From assembly GCF_001713475.1 (NCBI RefSeq), contig NZ_CP016499.1, positions 3,068,501-3,132,500 of the forward strand: 64,000 nucleotides of DNA, in the 5' to 3' direction. The first letter of the stretch is position 1. Each line of letters begins with the position of its first letter. A program made the translations under genes and the position numbers. Shown one piece after another: positions 19,348 to 29,300 of this stretch. The stretch is from Agrobacterium sp. RAC06 (GTDB lineage Bacteria; Pseudomonadota; Alphaproteobacteria; Rhizobiales; Rhizobiaceae). The notes beneath the pieces were generated by a model. It was not told the DNA's origin and searched no databases. It saw only the letters and a program-made list of their open reading frames with translations.

Positions 19348-20205
19348 TCAGGCCTCGGCTACGGCGAGAGGGCGCAGGCCAGCGGATGGGATCTTGCGTT
19401 GTTCGTTGTCCTGATGCGCAATGTTGATGCTCGTCGAGGTCATCGTTTCATCGATGCCGGCACCATGCTGGTCGGCGCCGTAGATTTCGTGCACTGCCTC
19501 GGCCGTGAGTTCTGCCGGCGTGCCGTCGAAGACGACGCGGCCCCGCGCCATGCCGATGATGCGCTCGCAGTAGTTGCGGGCCGTATCGAGCGTGTGCAGG
19601 TTGGTCATGACGGTGATGCCTTCGCGCTCGTTGATGTCGCGCAGCGCATCCATGACGATCTTGGCGTTCAACGGGTCGAGCGAGGCGATCGGCTCGTCGG
19701 CGAGGATCATCTTCGGTGACTGCATCAGGGCGCGGGCGATCGCCACGCGCTGCTGCTGGCCACCGGAAAGCGTTCCGGCTGCCTGCAGGGCTGTCTGCTC
19801 GATGCCGAGCCGCTCGAGGGCGGCGATTGCCATCAGGCGCTCTTCGCGGGTGAAGACGTTGAGGATCGAAAGGGTTGTCGACCGATGGTTCAGGCGGCCA
19901 AGCAGTACATTCGTCAGCACGTCGAGACGTGGCACGAGGTTGAACTGCTGGAAGATCATGGCGCAGTCGCGCTGCCAGTTGCGCAGGGCCGTGCCATGAA
20001 GATTGGAGATCTCGAGATCGTCAAAACGGATGCTGCCCGAGGTTGGGTCGACCAGGCGGTTGATCATGCGCAGCAGTGTCGACTTGCCGGCGCCCGAACG
20101 GCCGATCACACCAACCATCTGGCCGGCGGGGATCTCGAGGGTCACCGAGTCCACGGCCTTGGTTGTCCCGAACTGGCGGGTGAGATTGTCCAGCCTGAAG
20201 AGCAT
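19348..20205 (-). CDS. phnC: Phosphonate ABC transporter ATP-binding protein
   Basis: A 285-residue ABC ATPase of the phosphonate importer. Walker A is GRSGAGKST (about 34-42), the signature is [15 protein letters not shown], and Walker B is [14 protein letters not shown]-terminal tail of about 35 residues goes past the ATPase domain. It is the first gene of the phnCDE-E part of the cluster. A gap of 121 bases upstream may hold a second promoter. Confidence 0.95.
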   Translation of the reverse strand: MLFRLDNLTRQFGTTKAVDSVTLEIPAGQMVGVIGRSGAGKSTLLRMINRLVDPTSGSIRFDDLEISNLHGTALRNWQRDCAMIFQQFNLVPRLDVLTNVLLGRLNHRSTTLSILNVFTREERLMAIAALERLGIEQTALQAAGTLSGGQQQRVAIARALMQSPKMILADEPIASLDPLNAKIVMDALRDINEREGITVMTNLHTLDTARNYCERIIGMARGRVVFDGTPAELTAEAVHEIYGADQHGAGIDETMTSTSINIAHQDNEQRKIPSAGLRPLAVAEA

Positions 20206-20260
20206 TATCTTTCCTTCGCCGTCATTGATTGCGGTGCTGGGATTGCAGTAACGCGGGTCC

Positions 20261-20278
20261 GTGAAGCCGGAATGTCAG
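20261..20278 (-). promoter_or_regulatory. Weak Pho box candidate before phnC
   Basis: On the minus strand CTGACAT-TCCG-GCTTCAC matches the two-heptamer Pho box at about 10 of 14 positions with the correct 4-base spacer. It lies 56 bases before the phnC start. It is weaker than the box before phnG. Confidence 0.35.
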
Positions 20279-20326
20279 ATTTGTGTAGGATTTGTTAAAC
20301 TGTGTAAGTCTCTGAAAAATTTGCGA

Positions 20327-20941
20327 TTAGGCGTATTCTTCGAGGAAAGCTTCAGTGTCCATGTGACGAAAATCGTCGAGTGCGGCGAACAGCCGGTCGT
20401 GATCCCAGTCCCACCAGGCGAGCGCCTGCATGCGTTCGGCAACTGACTTTGGAAATCGTTCACGGATGAGCCTGGCCGGGACTCCACCGACGATTGTGTA
20501 GGGGGCTACATCGCGTGACACGACGGCGCCGGCGCCAATCACCGCACCGTCGCCAATGGTGACGCCTGGCAAGACGGTTGCCCCGTGACCGATCCAGACG
20601 TCATGGCCGATCACGACGCGGTTTTCGCGACGCCAGGCGAAGAAGTCGTGATCGTTCTCGGCGCCGTCGAAATAGTCTCCCGCGCGATAGGTGAAGTGGT
20701 GCAGCGTCGGGCGCCAGGTCGGATGGTTGGTGGCGTTGATGCGCACGGCAGCCGCGATGTTGGCGAACTTGCCGACCGTCGCACACCAGACGGCGCCGTC
20801 CTGCATGATGTAGGAGTAGTCGCCCATTTCGACTTCATCCAACCGGCAGCGATCGGCGACTTCCGTATAGCGGCCAAGCGTCGAATTCACGACGCGTGCG
20901 GTGTCGTGGACGAGGGGTTCGAGCCCGAGCTTCTTCGTCAT
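20327..20941 (-). CDS. Phosphonate-operon hexapeptide-repeat transferase
   Basis: A 204-residue left-handed beta-helix acetyltransferase of the kind repeatedly found in phn operons. The hexapeptide repeats are seen in [19 protein letters not shown] and [14 protein letters not shown], ending with the [17 protein letters not shown] typical of DapH/LacA-like enzymes. It may acetylate aminoalkylphosphonates before C-P cleavage, in place of PhnO, but the substrate is inference. Its start overlaps the phnL stop (ATGA). Confidence 0.88.
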   Translation of the reverse strand: MTKKLGLEPLVHDTARVVNSTLGRYTEVADRCRLDEVEMGDYSYIMQDGAVWCATVGKFANIAAAVRINATNHPTWRPTLHHFTYRAGDYFDGAENDHDFFAWRRENRVVIGHDVWIGHGATVLPGVTIGDGAVIGAGAVVSRDVAPYTIVGGVPARLIRERFPKSVAERMQALAWWDWDHDRLFAALDDFRHMDTEAFLEEYA

Positions 20942-21645
20942 GCGGCTGCCTTTCGCGGCGAAAACAGCATGACATCGAGGATCCGGTCGGCCACGGCTTC
21001 GCGGACTTCCTCATCGTGGAAGATGCCGAGCAGCGCGACGCCTGCCTCTTTCTTGGCGCGGATCATCGAGACGACCACGGCCCGGTTGGCCGCGTCGAGC
21101 GAGGCTGTCGGTTCATCGAGCAGCAGCACGGCATGGTCGGTGATGAAGCCGCGGGCGATGTTGACGCGTTGCTGTTCGCCACCGGAAAAGGTGGAGGGTG
21201 GCAGCTGCCAGAGATCGCGCGGCAAATTTAGCCGGCTTAGGAGTTCGCTCGCGCGTTCGCGCGCTTCGTCTACAGATATACCGCGTGCAACGAGCGGTTC
21301 AGCCACCACGTCGAGTGTCGAGACACGCGGGACGGTGCGCAGGAACTGGCTGACATAACCCAGCGTGCCACGGCGGACTTCAAGCACCGTGCGCGGGTCG
21401 GCGCTGGCAAGGTCGACGATGCGGCCGCAGTGATTGACCAGGATCTGGCCCTGGTCGACGGCGTAGTTGCCGTAGAGCATCTTGAGGATCGAGCTCTTGC
21501 CGATGCCAGAGGGGCCGCCGAGCACGACACATTCTCCGGATGCGACAGAGAAGGAGACGTTGGAGACGACCGGCAGGACGAGCCCGCCGCGCAGATGCAT
21601 GGTGAAGCTTTTCGCGACTTCCGAAACGATGAGGGGCGTGGCCAT
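20938..21645 (-). CDS. phnL: C-P lyase subunit PhnL (ABC-like ATPase)
   Basis: A 235-residue ABC-type ATPase without membrane partner. Walker [10 protein letters not shown], signature [15 protein letters not shown], Walker [12 protein letters not shown]. PhnL binds with PhnK to the PhnGHIJ core complex and is needed for C-P lyase activity. It follows phnK by 11 bases. Confidence 0.95.
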   Translation of the reverse strand: MATPLIVSEVAKSFTMHLRGGLVLPVVSNVSFSVASGECVVLGGPSGIGKSSILKMLYGNYAVDQGQILVNHCGRIVDLASADPRTVLEVRRGTLGYVSQFLRTVPRVSTLDVVAEPLVARGISVDEARERASELLSRLNLPRDLWQLPPSTFSGGEQQRVNIARGFITDHAVLLLDEPTASLDAANRAVVVSMIRAKKEAGVALLGIFHDEEVREAVADRILDVMLFSPRKAAA

Positions 21646-21656
21646 TGATATCTCCG

Positions 21657-22433
21657 TCAGACCTGCAGGATCGAGGATACGAGCAGCTGAGTGTAGGGTT
21701 CGCGCGGGTCGTCGAGGACGCGGTCGGTCAGGCCGTGTTCGATGACATGGCCGTCCTTCATCACCATCATCCGGTGGGACAGCAGGCGGGCGACCGCGAG
21801 GTCATGGGTAACGACGACGGCCGAGAGGCCGAGGTCGTTGACGAGGCCGCGGACGAGATCGAGCAGGCGGGCCTGGACCGAGACATCGAGGCCGCCGGTC
21901 GGTTCGTCCATAAAGACGAGGCGAGGGCCGGTGACGAGATTGCGGGCGATCTGCAGGCGCTGGCGCATGCCGCCGGAGAAAGCGCGCGGCTGGTCGTCGA
22001 TGCGATCGGTCGAGATCTCGACGCGCTCCAGCCATTCGCTCGCCGTCTGGCGGATGCGGCCATAGTGGCGATCGCCGACGGCCATCAGGCGTTCACCGAC
22101 ATTGGCGCCGGCAGAGACCGTCATGCGAAGACCATCGGCGGGGTTCTGGTGCACGAAGCCCCAGTCCGTGCGCATCAGGAAGCGGCGTTCGGCTTCACCC
22201 ATGTGATAGAGCTCGCGGTACTGGCCGTCGCGCATGTGGTAATCGACGCTGCCGGTCGTCGGCATCAGCCGGGTCGAGAGGCAGCTCAAAAGCGTCGTCT
22301 TCCCCGAGCCGCTTTCGCCGACGATGGCGAGCACTTCGCCCGGCCAGAGATCAAAGGAGACGTTCGAGCAGCCGATCCGGCTGCCGTAGAACTTGGAGAG
22401 GTTGCGAACTTTCAGAAGCGGCTGGTCGCTCAT
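21657..22433 (-). CDS. phnK: C-P lyase subunit PhnK (ABC-like ATPase)
   Basis: A 258-residue ABC-type ATPase, oligopeptide-transporter-like. Walker A GESGSGKTT (about 35-43), signature FSGGMRQRLQIARNL, Walker B LVFMDEPTGGLD. PhnK docks on PhnJ in the core complex. Its ATG overlaps the phnJ stop by 4 bases. Confidence 0.95.
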   Translation of the reverse strand: MSDQPLLKVRNLSKFYGSRIGCSNVSFDLWPGEVLAIVGESGSGKTTLLSCLSTRLMPTTGSVDYHMRDGQYRELYHMGEAERRFLMRTDWGFVHQNPADGLRMTVSAGANVGERLMAVGDRHYGRIRQTASEWLERVEISTDRIDDQPRAFSGGMRQRLQIARNLVTGPRLVFMDEPTGGLDVSVQARLLDLVRGLVNDLGLSAVVVTHDLAVARLLSHRMMVMKDGHVIEHGLTDRVLDDPREPYTQLLVSSILQV

Positions 22434-23323
22434 TCGGCGGCCTCCTTATTCTTCGCGAGCATTTCGCCGACATGGCCCTCGGCCTGGCGCGTCTCGCAAT
22501 GGTCGGTATCGGAGCAGACGAACATCCGGCCGCCCTTGTCGTCGAGTACAACCTCGTCGAGATAGACGTTGTGGGCGCCGCAGAGCGCGCAGGGCTTGTC
22601 GAATGTCTGGATCTCGAAGGGGTGATCCTCGAAGTCGAGGCTGACGACTTCAGTGAAGGGCGGGACCGCATAGATGCGTTTCTCGCGGCCGGCGCCGAAG
22701 AGCTGAAGCGCCTCCGACATGTGCATCTTGGGATTGTCGAACTTCGGCGTCGGCGACGGGTCCATGACGTAGCGGCCCTCGACCTTCACCGGATAGGCAT
22801 AGGTCGTTGCGATGCGGCCGTGCCTGGCGATGTCTTCGTAGAGCTTCACATGCATTAGGCCGTATTCTTCCAGCGCATGCATCTTGCGGGTCTCGGTCTC
22901 GCGCGGTTCGAGGAAACGCAGCGGTTCCGGGATCGGCACCTGGTAGACCAGCACCTGGCCTTCCCTCAGCTTTTCTTCGGGAATGCGGTGACGAGTCTGG
23001 ATGATCGTCGCTTCGCTGGTCTTGGTGGTGACGGCGACGTCTGCGACCTTCTGGAAGAAGGCGCGGATGGACACGGCATTTGTCGTGTCGTCAGCGCCCT
23101 GATCAATGACCTTCAGCGTGTCGTCGCGGCCAATGATCGAGGCTGTCACCTGCACGCCGCCGGTACCCCAGCCATAGGGCATCGGCATTTCGCGGCTGGC
23201 AAACGGCACCTGATAGCCGGGGATGGCGATCGCTTTCAGGATCGCGCGGCGGATCATGCGTTTGGTCTGTTCGTCCAGATAGGCGAAATTATAGGTCGCG
23301 AGTTCGGTTGCCGGCGCGCTCAT
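22430..23323 (-). CDS. phnJ: C-P lyase catalytic subunit, radical SAM
   Basis: A 297-residue radical S-adenosylmethionine enzyme that cuts the carbon-phosphorus bond of ribose-1-alkylphosphonate 5-phosphate, releasing an alkane. The four Cys are at 245, 248, 270 and 276 (C-x2-C-x21-C-x5-C), the same spacing as E. coli PhnJ Cys241/244/266/272. The start at 23323 (MSAPATELATYNF) overlaps the phnI stop (ATGA). The open frame continues 114 codons upstream, but inside phnI, so it is discarded. Confidence 0.97.
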   Translation of the reverse strand: MSAPATELATYNFAYLDEQTKRMIRRAILKAIAIPGYQVPFASREMPMPYGWGTGGVQVTASIIGRDDTLKVIDQGADDTTNAVSIRAFFQKVADVAVTTKTSEATIIQTRHRIPEEKLREGQVLVYQVPIPEPLRFLEPRETETRKMHALEEYGLMHVKLYEDIARHGRIATTYAYPVKVEGRYVMDPSPTPKFDNPKMHMSEALQLFGAGREKRIYAVPPFTEVVSLDFEDHPFEIQTFDKPCALCGAHNVYLDEVVLDDKGGRMFVCSDTDHCETRQAEGHVGEMLAKNKEAAE

Positions 23324-24426
23324 TCTGCGGCCTCCTTCAGGTCGGTCAGATCTGTCTTGTTGGCGTCGTGCTTTGCCCGCATGCGGCGGACGAGATCCAG
23401 TTCGGCCTGGAAGTCGACGTAATGCGGCAGCTTCAGGTGTTCGACGAAGCCGGTCGCCTGGACGTTGTCGCAATGGGAAATCACGAATTCCTCGTCCTGG
23501 GCGGGGGCGACGACATCCTCGCCGAATTCGTCGGTTCGGAGCGCCCGATCCACCAGTGACATGGACATGGCCTTGCGTTCGCTCTGGCCGAAGACGAGGC
23601 CATAGCCGCGGGTGAATTGCGGTGGAGCCTTGGCCGAACCCTTGAACTGGTTGACCATCTGGCATTCGGTGACGCGGATCTCGCCGAGTGAAACCGCAAA
23701 GCCGAGTTCCGGCACGTCGAATTCGACTTCGACCAGCCCCATGCGGATTTCGCCGACGAAGGGATGGGTGCGGCCATAGCCGCGCTGGGTCGAATAGCCG
23801 AGTGCCAGAAGGAAGCCTTCGTCGCCGCGGGCAAGCGCCTGCAGACGCAGGTCGCGGGGCATCGGAAATTCCATCGGCTCGCGGGTGATGTCGCCGGCGA
23901 TATGATCCTCGGGCATCTCGCCATCCGGCTCGATCAGGCCTTCGCCATCGAGGATGTCGGAGACCCGCATGACTGGATCGAGACCTTCCTCGCGCTGCTC
24001 GCCCATATCCACCGTCTCGTCATCGAGCAGCGAGGGATCGAGCAGGCGATGGGTATAGTCGAAGGTGGGGCCCAGCAGCTGTCCGCCGGGCAGATCCTTG
24101 TAGGTGGCGGAGACACGGCGCTCGACGCGCATCTCGGCCGTTTCGATCGGACGAGACGTGCCGAAGCGCGGCAGCGTTGTGCGGTAGGCGCGCAGGAGGA
24201 AGATCGCCTCGATCATGTCGCCGCGCGACTGCTTCAGGGCGAGGGCTGCGAGCGTGCAGTCGTAGAGCGAGGCCTCGGCCATGACCCGGTCGACGGCGAG
24301 ACCGAGCTGGGCCACGATCTGATCGATCGTCACCGACGGCAGCGACCTGTCACCCCGGCGGCGGTCGGCGAGAAGCTTGTGGGCGTTGGCGATGGCTTTT
24401 TCGCCACCCTTGACGGCTACATACAT
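23320..24426 (-). CDS. phnI: C-P lyase subunit PhnI
   Basis: A 368-residue subunit of the PhnGHIJ core that couples the phosphonate to ATP-derived ribose, displacing adenine. The N-terminus MYVAVKGGEKAI and the LADRRRGD segment are conserved across PhnI. It is 3 bases after phnH and overlaps phnJ. Confidence 0.96.
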   Translation of the reverse strand: MYVAVKGGEKAIANAHKLLADRRRGDRSLPSVTIDQIVAQLGLAVDRVMAEASLYDCTLAALALKQSRGDMIEAIFLLRAYRTTLPRFGTSRPIETAEMRVERRVSATYKDLPGGQLLGPTFDYTHRLLDPSLLDDETVDMGEQREEGLDPVMRVSDILDGEGLIEPDGEMPEDHIAGDITREPMEFPMPRDLRLQALARGDEGFLLALGYSTQRGYGRTHPFVGEIRMGLVEVEFDVPELGFAVSLGEIRVTECQMVNQFKGSAKAPPQFTRGYGLVFGQSERKAMSMSLVDRALRTDEFGEDVVAPAQDEEFVISHCDNVQATGFVEHLKLPHYVDFQAELDLVRRMRAKHDANKTDLTDLKEAAE

Positions 24427-24429
24427 GGC

Positions 24430-25038
24430 TCAGGCCTCCATCTCACGGATCTTGGTCGTGCGCGGCAGCGCGATGAAACGGCGACCCGCGGTCAGCACCA
24501 TGTCGACACCGCGCGGGAACAGAGCACCATTGTCGGCCCATTGGCGCAGGAAGGTTTCGGGCAGACCTTTCGGAGCGATGACGGCGGTGTCGCGAATTCC
24601 AGGGCCTGACAGTTGCAGAGGCTTGCCGCCCTCGAGCGATGGGACCTCGACGACCAGCGTCGTCGAACGATCAGGGTATTCCTGGGTTCCCAGCGCAAAT
24701 TGTGTCAGCGACGGGACAGGCGCGCCTGCTTCGACGAAGGCGAACTTGGCATCCGTCTTTGTGGACGTCAGGCTGGCGCCGGTGTGGAAGCCGATCCAGC
24801 CTGAAAGGGCGGACTTGGCGAGAACAGGCGTGACCCAGATCGGCGTGTCGTGGTCGCACAGAGTCAGCAGCAGGGCGCCAGCCGCGATACCGAGCGGGGC
24901 GGGTGGTGCAACTGCCACGTCGACCACACCGACGCTGCCGGGGCGGGCCATGGCGTCCATGATGCTGCGGAAGACCGTCTGGGCATGGGTAACGGCATCC
25001 GGGAAACCGCCGTCGAGGCTTTCAGTCACTTCGAGCAT
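24430..25038 (-). CDS. phnH: C-P lyase subunit PhnH
   Basis: A 202-residue core subunit of the C-P lyase complex. Conserved regions are FPDAVTHAQTVFRSIMDAMARPG at the start and LQLSGPGIRD and FPRGVDMVLTAG later. Its start shares one base with the phnG stop (TGATG), so the two are coupled. Confidence 0.95.
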   Translation of the reverse strand: MLEVTESLDGGFPDAVTHAQTVFRSIMDAMARPGSVGVVDVAVAPPAPLGIAAGALLLTLCDHDTPIWVTPVLAKSALSGWIGFHTGASLTSTKTDAKFAFVEAGAPVPSLTQFALGTQEYPDRSTTLVVEVPSLEGGKPLQLSGPGIRDTAVIAPKGLPETFLRQWADNGALFPRGVDMVLTAGRRFIALPRTTKIREMEA

Positions 25039-25508
25039 CAGTCTTCTCCGCGAACCATGGTGAAGAAATCGACCTTCGTGGCGGCCGTTTCGGTTTCGAG
25101 CTTTGCGGCTTCCGCCGCGACGCGTGCTTCGAGCGGTGCCAGGAGGCGTGTTTCAGCCAGGGCTCGGCCGGCTTCGTCCTGCGCCAGCGCGTCGAGCACG
25201 GCCGAAAGCTGTGCTGACTTGCGGTCAGTTCCCAGGCGGTAGCCATGACCGATCCGGCCGTCAGAGAGCCGAATGCTCGCGCGGCTGACGGTCGCTTCGC
25301 CGAGATTGAAGGGGGCACCGCCGCCGCCGATGCGGCCCTTGACCATCACGAGACCAGTTTCGGGTCCGCGCAGGGCGGTGTAGACCGGTGCCGGGTCGAA
25401 GGCGGTGAGGGCGTCTTGAAGTTCGGCGAGCGTGGCCCTGGCAAGCAGATCGACGATCCGCTTCCTGGCGGTCTGGGCGCCGCGATCGATGTCGGTGGCT
25501 TTTTCCAT
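25038..25508 (-). CDS. phnG: C-P lyase subunit PhnG
   Basis: A 156-residue subunit and the first gene of the phnGHIJKL operon. The ARQ/ARKR-type N-terminus, the GLVMVKGRIGGGGAPFNLGEATV stretch and the C-terminal KVDFFTMVRGED are typical. It is translated divergently from phnF across a 102-base regulatory gap. Confidence 0.94.
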   Translation of the reverse strand: MEKATDIDRGAQTARKRIVDLLARATLAELQDALTAFDPAPVYTALRGPETGLVMVKGRIGGGGAPFNLGEATVSRASIRLSDGRIGHGYRLGTDRKSAQLSAVLDALAQDEAGRALAETRLLAPLEARVAAEAAKLETETAATKVDFFTMVRGED

Positions 25509-25523
25509 TGTCAGTCCTCGAAA

Positions 25524-25541
25524 TGTCTAGTAATATAGACA
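25524..25541. promoter_or_regulatory. Inverted repeat 1 in the phnG/phnF gap
   Basis: TGTCTA-6 bases-TAGACA, perfect 6-bp arms, 16 bases before the phnG start codon. This GTCTA..TAGAC pattern resembles operators of HutC-type GntR repressors, so PhnF is the likely ligand (inference). Confidence 0.6.
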
Positions 25542-25550
25542 ACCATACAA

Positions 25551-25567
25551 GTTACTTTATGAGTAAC
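25551..25567. promoter_or_regulatory. Inverted repeat 2 in the phnG/phnF gap
   Basis: GTTACT-5 bases-AGTAAC, perfect 6-bp arms. It sits where the -10 region of the Pho-box-driven promoter toward phnG would fall, so a bound repressor would block RNA polymerase. Confidence 0.55.
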
Positions 25568-25575
25568 GCGTGGTC

Positions 25576-25593
25576 GTGACAAGCTTGTGACAG
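25576..25593 (-). promoter_or_regulatory. Pho box upstream of phnG
   Basis: On the minus strand CTGTCAC-AAGC-TTGTCAC. Two heptamers with the 11-base repeat spacing of PhoB sites match the consensus at nearly every position. It lies 68 bases before the phnG start and points at the phn operon, indicating induction under phosphate limitation. Confidence 0.8.
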
Positions 25594-25610
25594 GGGGCGG
25601 TGTTTCCGTG

Positions 25611-26330
25611 ATGCAGAGACAGAAGGGCGTGGCCCTTTGGCGCCAGATTTCCGATCGGATCCGCGCCAATATCCTGACAGGTCTCTATGACAAGACGGGC
25701 ATGGTGCCGGCGGAAACCGCGCTGGCGGAGGAATTCGGCGTCAACCGCCACACGGTGCGCGCGGCACTGGCGGCGCTTGCGCAGGAGGGCATCGTGCGCG
25801 CGGCCCAAGGGCGCGGCACGATGATTACCCAGCGCGACAAGTTCGACTTTCCGATCGGGAGGCGTACCCGCTTCAGCGAAGGCATTGGCGAGCAGGCGCG
25901 GGATCTCAAGGGGATCCTGCTGTCGTCCGCTCGCGAAATTGCCTCCGCCGATCTCGTCAAGCGCCTGAAACTCAATCCAGGCGACGAGGTCTTGCGGCTC
26001 GATGGCATCAGAAAGGCCGACGGTCGTGCCGTCTCACGGTCAACCATGTGGTTTCCGGCAGAGCGGTTTGCTGGCATCGACACGGCATTTGCTGAAACGG
26101 GTTCGATCACCCGGGCGCTCTCTCGCTGTGGTGTCGATGACTACGTCCGTGAGGTCACCGAGATCTCGGCCGTCCACGCAGAGCCTGATGACGTCGTTCA
26201 TCTCGAGTTGACGCCGGGTGCGATCGTACTGGTGACCCGTGCGCTGAATACCGATCCGGCAGGCTGCCCGATTCAGTATGCGGTCACCCGTTTCCCGGCA
26301 GATCGCGTTCAGTTCACGATCCGAAACTGA
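25611..26330 (+). CDS. phnF: GntR/HutC-family regulator of phosphonate genes
   Basis: A 239-residue regulator. It has a GntR winged helix (about 1-75: ANILTGLYDKTGMVPAE, VNRHTVRAALAALAQEGIVRA) and then a HutC/UTRA ligand-binding domain (about 90-235). The ATG at 25611 follows a GGGGG stretch; an upstream GTG at 25587 lies inside the Pho box and is less likely. The divergent position to phnG and the inverted repeats between them support autorepression and repression of the phn operon. The ligand is not determinable. Confidence 0.93.
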   Translation: MQRQKGVALWRQISDRIRANILTGLYDKTGMVPAETALAEEFGVNRHTVRAALAALAQEGIVRAAQGRGTMITQRDKFDFPIGRRTRFSEGIGEQARDLKGILLSSAREIASADLVKRLKLNPGDEVLRLDGIRKADGRAVSRSTMWFPAERFAGIDTAFAETGSITRALSRCGVDDYVREVTEISAVHAEPDDVVHLELTPGAIVLVTRALNTDPAGCPIQYAVTRFPADRVQFTIRN

Positions 26331-26359
26331 GCTGAGGCCGACCGCTGGCCGACCTCAGC
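26331..26359. terminator. Hairpin between phnF and the octad-repeat gene
   Basis: A 7-bp perfect stem GCTGAGG/CCTCAGC with an inner partly paired loop separates the two convergent genes. There is no T-run, so function as terminator is only likely. Confidence 0.45.
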
Positions 26360-26366
26360 CAGGTCT

Positions 26367-29300
26367 TCAGGATCCAGCCGCCTGGTAAGCCGCGAGCACG
26401 GCGGCTATCTGGTCCGGGCTCAAGTAGTTGGACTGTGTCGTCGTGATCGCCTGAAGCTGCGCCGACGTCATGTTGGAAATCTGACTGACTGTCAGCCCGG
26501 GGATCGCCTGCTGACTGATGGCTGCCAGATCCTCGGTCGAGAAGGTCCGCAGGTTGTTCGCACCCATCGCCGTCAATTGTGCCGAACTGAGCCCCGCGAC
26601 CTGTGCAGGCGTCAAGGCTTCCGCCTGGGCGGCCGTCAGGGCGCTGACCTGGGCCACGCTCAGACCACCAATCGCCTTGGGATCCATGGCCGAGATCTGG
26701 TCCGTCGTCAGCCAGCCTACCCTGTCCGTTCCCAGTGTTGCCAGTTGGACGGCGTTCATCGCCCCGATCTGTGCCGTCGTCATGGCACCGATCTGATCCT
26801 GGGTCATCGCTCGAAGCTGGTGATAGCTCAGCGCCGCCACCTGACCCGTTGTCAGGGACGCGATCTGCTCTGGCTGCAGGGTGGCAAACACTGTCGGCGA
26901 GAGCCCTCCTACCGCGCTCGGCGAGAGGGCCGCAATGTCGGCGGAGGTCAGCGTTTCGAGTGCCGTCGGACTGAATGCCGACAACTGGGTCGCATTCAAG
27001 GCACCGAACTGCGCCGAAGTCATCGCGTCGATCTGGCTGGCGGTCAGCGTTGCGATCTGCGCCGTGCTCAAGCCGGCGATGGCCTTGGTTGAAATGGCTG
27101 CGATCTGGGTGGCGGACAGACCGGAAATGGTTCCTGCCGAAAGCGAGGCGAGTTGGGTCGCCGTCAGGGCTCCGATCTGGGTCGGGGTCATGACGCCAAG
27201 CTGATCCGGACGCAGGGCGTTCAATTGGTCGAAGGTCAAGGCGCCGATCTGGGCGGCGGTAAGAACACCGATCTGCTCCTGGCTGAGGCCCGCGATGTTG
27301 GCTGCCGACAGGCCGGGAAACGCTGTGGGGGCAATCGCGGCGAGTTCGGCGTTGGAGAAGGTCGCCAGCTGTGCCGACGAAAGTGCTCCGATCTGCGTCG
27401 AGGTGAGCGCGGCAATCTGGGCCTGGCTCATGCTTTCGATCTGCGTGGTCGACATCGAGGCGATCTGTGTCGCCGTCAGGCCAGGGATCGCCTTGACCGT
27501 CAGTGCCGCGATCTTTTCGCTCGTCAGAGTGGCCAGGGCGTCGTTGGTCAATGCGGCGACCTGAGTGGCGCTCAATGCTGCGATCTGGGTGTTGGACAGG
27601 AGCGTGACCTGCTGGGGCGTCATCGCGCCGATCTGTGCCGGGGTCAGTCCCCCGATCTGTGCGGCCGTCAAGGCGCTGATCTGATCCGCTCCCAGACCGG
27701 CGATCTGCTGCGTGGTCAGCCCGGCAATGCCGGTTGCACTGATCGCGGCAAGTTTCGTGGCCGGCAGGTTGCTCAGCTGGGTCGGCGTCAGGGCGGCCAC
27801 TTGTGTGGCCGTCAGGGCACCTATCTGTGCGGTGGTCAGGGCTTCGATCTGGATTGTCGACAGGGCCGCGATCTGGGTCGTCGAGAGCGCGGCAATCGCG
27901 GCCGTGCTGAGGCCTGCGATCTGATCCGGCGTCAGGGCGCCCAAGGCCGCCGTCGTCAACGCTGTCGCCTGCGTTGCGCCGAAGCCTGCCAGCTGTTTTG
28001 CACTCATGGCGTCAAGCTGGGTTGGCGTCAGGGCTGCGACCTGGTCCGTGCTCAGGGCGCCCAGTTGTGCCGGGGTCATGGCGGCAATCTGGTCAATGCT
28101 GAGGGCCGCGATGGTCTCTGCATCGAGGCTGCTCAACGCAGTCGTGTTGATGGCTGCGATTTCTGCCGGCAGGAAGGCGAGGATGTCTGCCTTGCGCATC
28201 GCGCCAAGCTGACTTGCCGTGAGGCCCGAGATTTGGGTCGCCGTCATGGCATCGATCTGATCGGCGGACATGGCCGCGATCTGTTCGTTGCTCAGAGACG
28301 CGATGCTGCGCGCGGAGAGGCTGGCAATCTGCTCGCGTGAAAGCGATGCGATGTTGCTCGGTGAAAGGGCCGCGATTTGCGCGGAGGTCACGGCCTGCAG
28401 CTGGGTGGAAGTCAATGATGCAAGCTGCGTGGGCGTGAAGGCGACCAGTTGCTCGCTTTTCATGGCGGAAATCTGAGCCGTGGTCAGCCTTGCGATCTGC
28501 TCGAGGCTCAAACCGTCGATCTTGTCCGCGGAAATAGATGAGATGGCGCTGGCGGAGATCGACGCAATTTCGGTCGGAAGGAAGGCTGCAAGCTGCTCCT
28601 TGGACAGGGCGCCGATCTGCGGCCCGCTCATCCGTGAAATCTGTGCCGCGGTGAGACCATCGATCTGGCTGTCGTTCAGCGCGGTGATCTGATCGGTCGT
28701 CAATCCGCTGATCGAGGTCGGTGAGACCGCAGCAAGCTGCGACGGTGACCAGACCTTCACAGCGTCGACCGACAGTGCCGACAGCTGCGCCGCCGTCAAG
28801 GCGGTGATCTGACTGTTGGTCATCGATTCGGTCTGGAACGCCGTCAGGCCGGAGACCTGGTCGGCCTTGAGGCCTCTGATCTGGGTGACAGTCAAGGCGG
28901 CGATCTGGGCCGGTGCGAGCGACGCCAGATTCTCCGATGTCAGACCGGTGATCGCCTTTGCGCTAATGGCTGCGATCTTCGCCGGGCTCATCGCCTCAAT
29001 GGCCTCTTGCGGCAATGCTGCGATCTGAGTGGCATTCATCGCGCCGATCTGGCTGGTGCTCAATGCGTCCAGCTGATCCATCGACAGCCCGCCAATCTGC
29101 TCGGCCGTCAGACCGGCGATGGCGCGCGTGCTCAAGGCTGCGATCTGTTCGTCCGAAAAGCCCGTGATGACGTTCTCGGGCATCGCAGCGAGCTGTGGAC
29201 CTGTCAGGCCGCGGATCTGCGTTGGCGTGAGGCCCGCGATCTGGTCTGCCGTGAAGGCTGCGACCTGCGTGGTCTTCAGCGCCGTGATCTGCGCGCTCGA

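Noticed and set aside
23324..23665. N-terminal extension of phnJ
   Set aside because: It lies wholly inside phnI and has no similarity to PhnJ; the ATGA overlap at 23320-23323 gives the right start.
27153..28340. Plus-strand frame of 395 codons opposite the octad-repeat gene, itself repetitive
   Set aside because: It is the antisense image of the 24-bp repeat pattern. Cys/Arg-rich composition and several broken neighbours in the same frame argue against a real gene.
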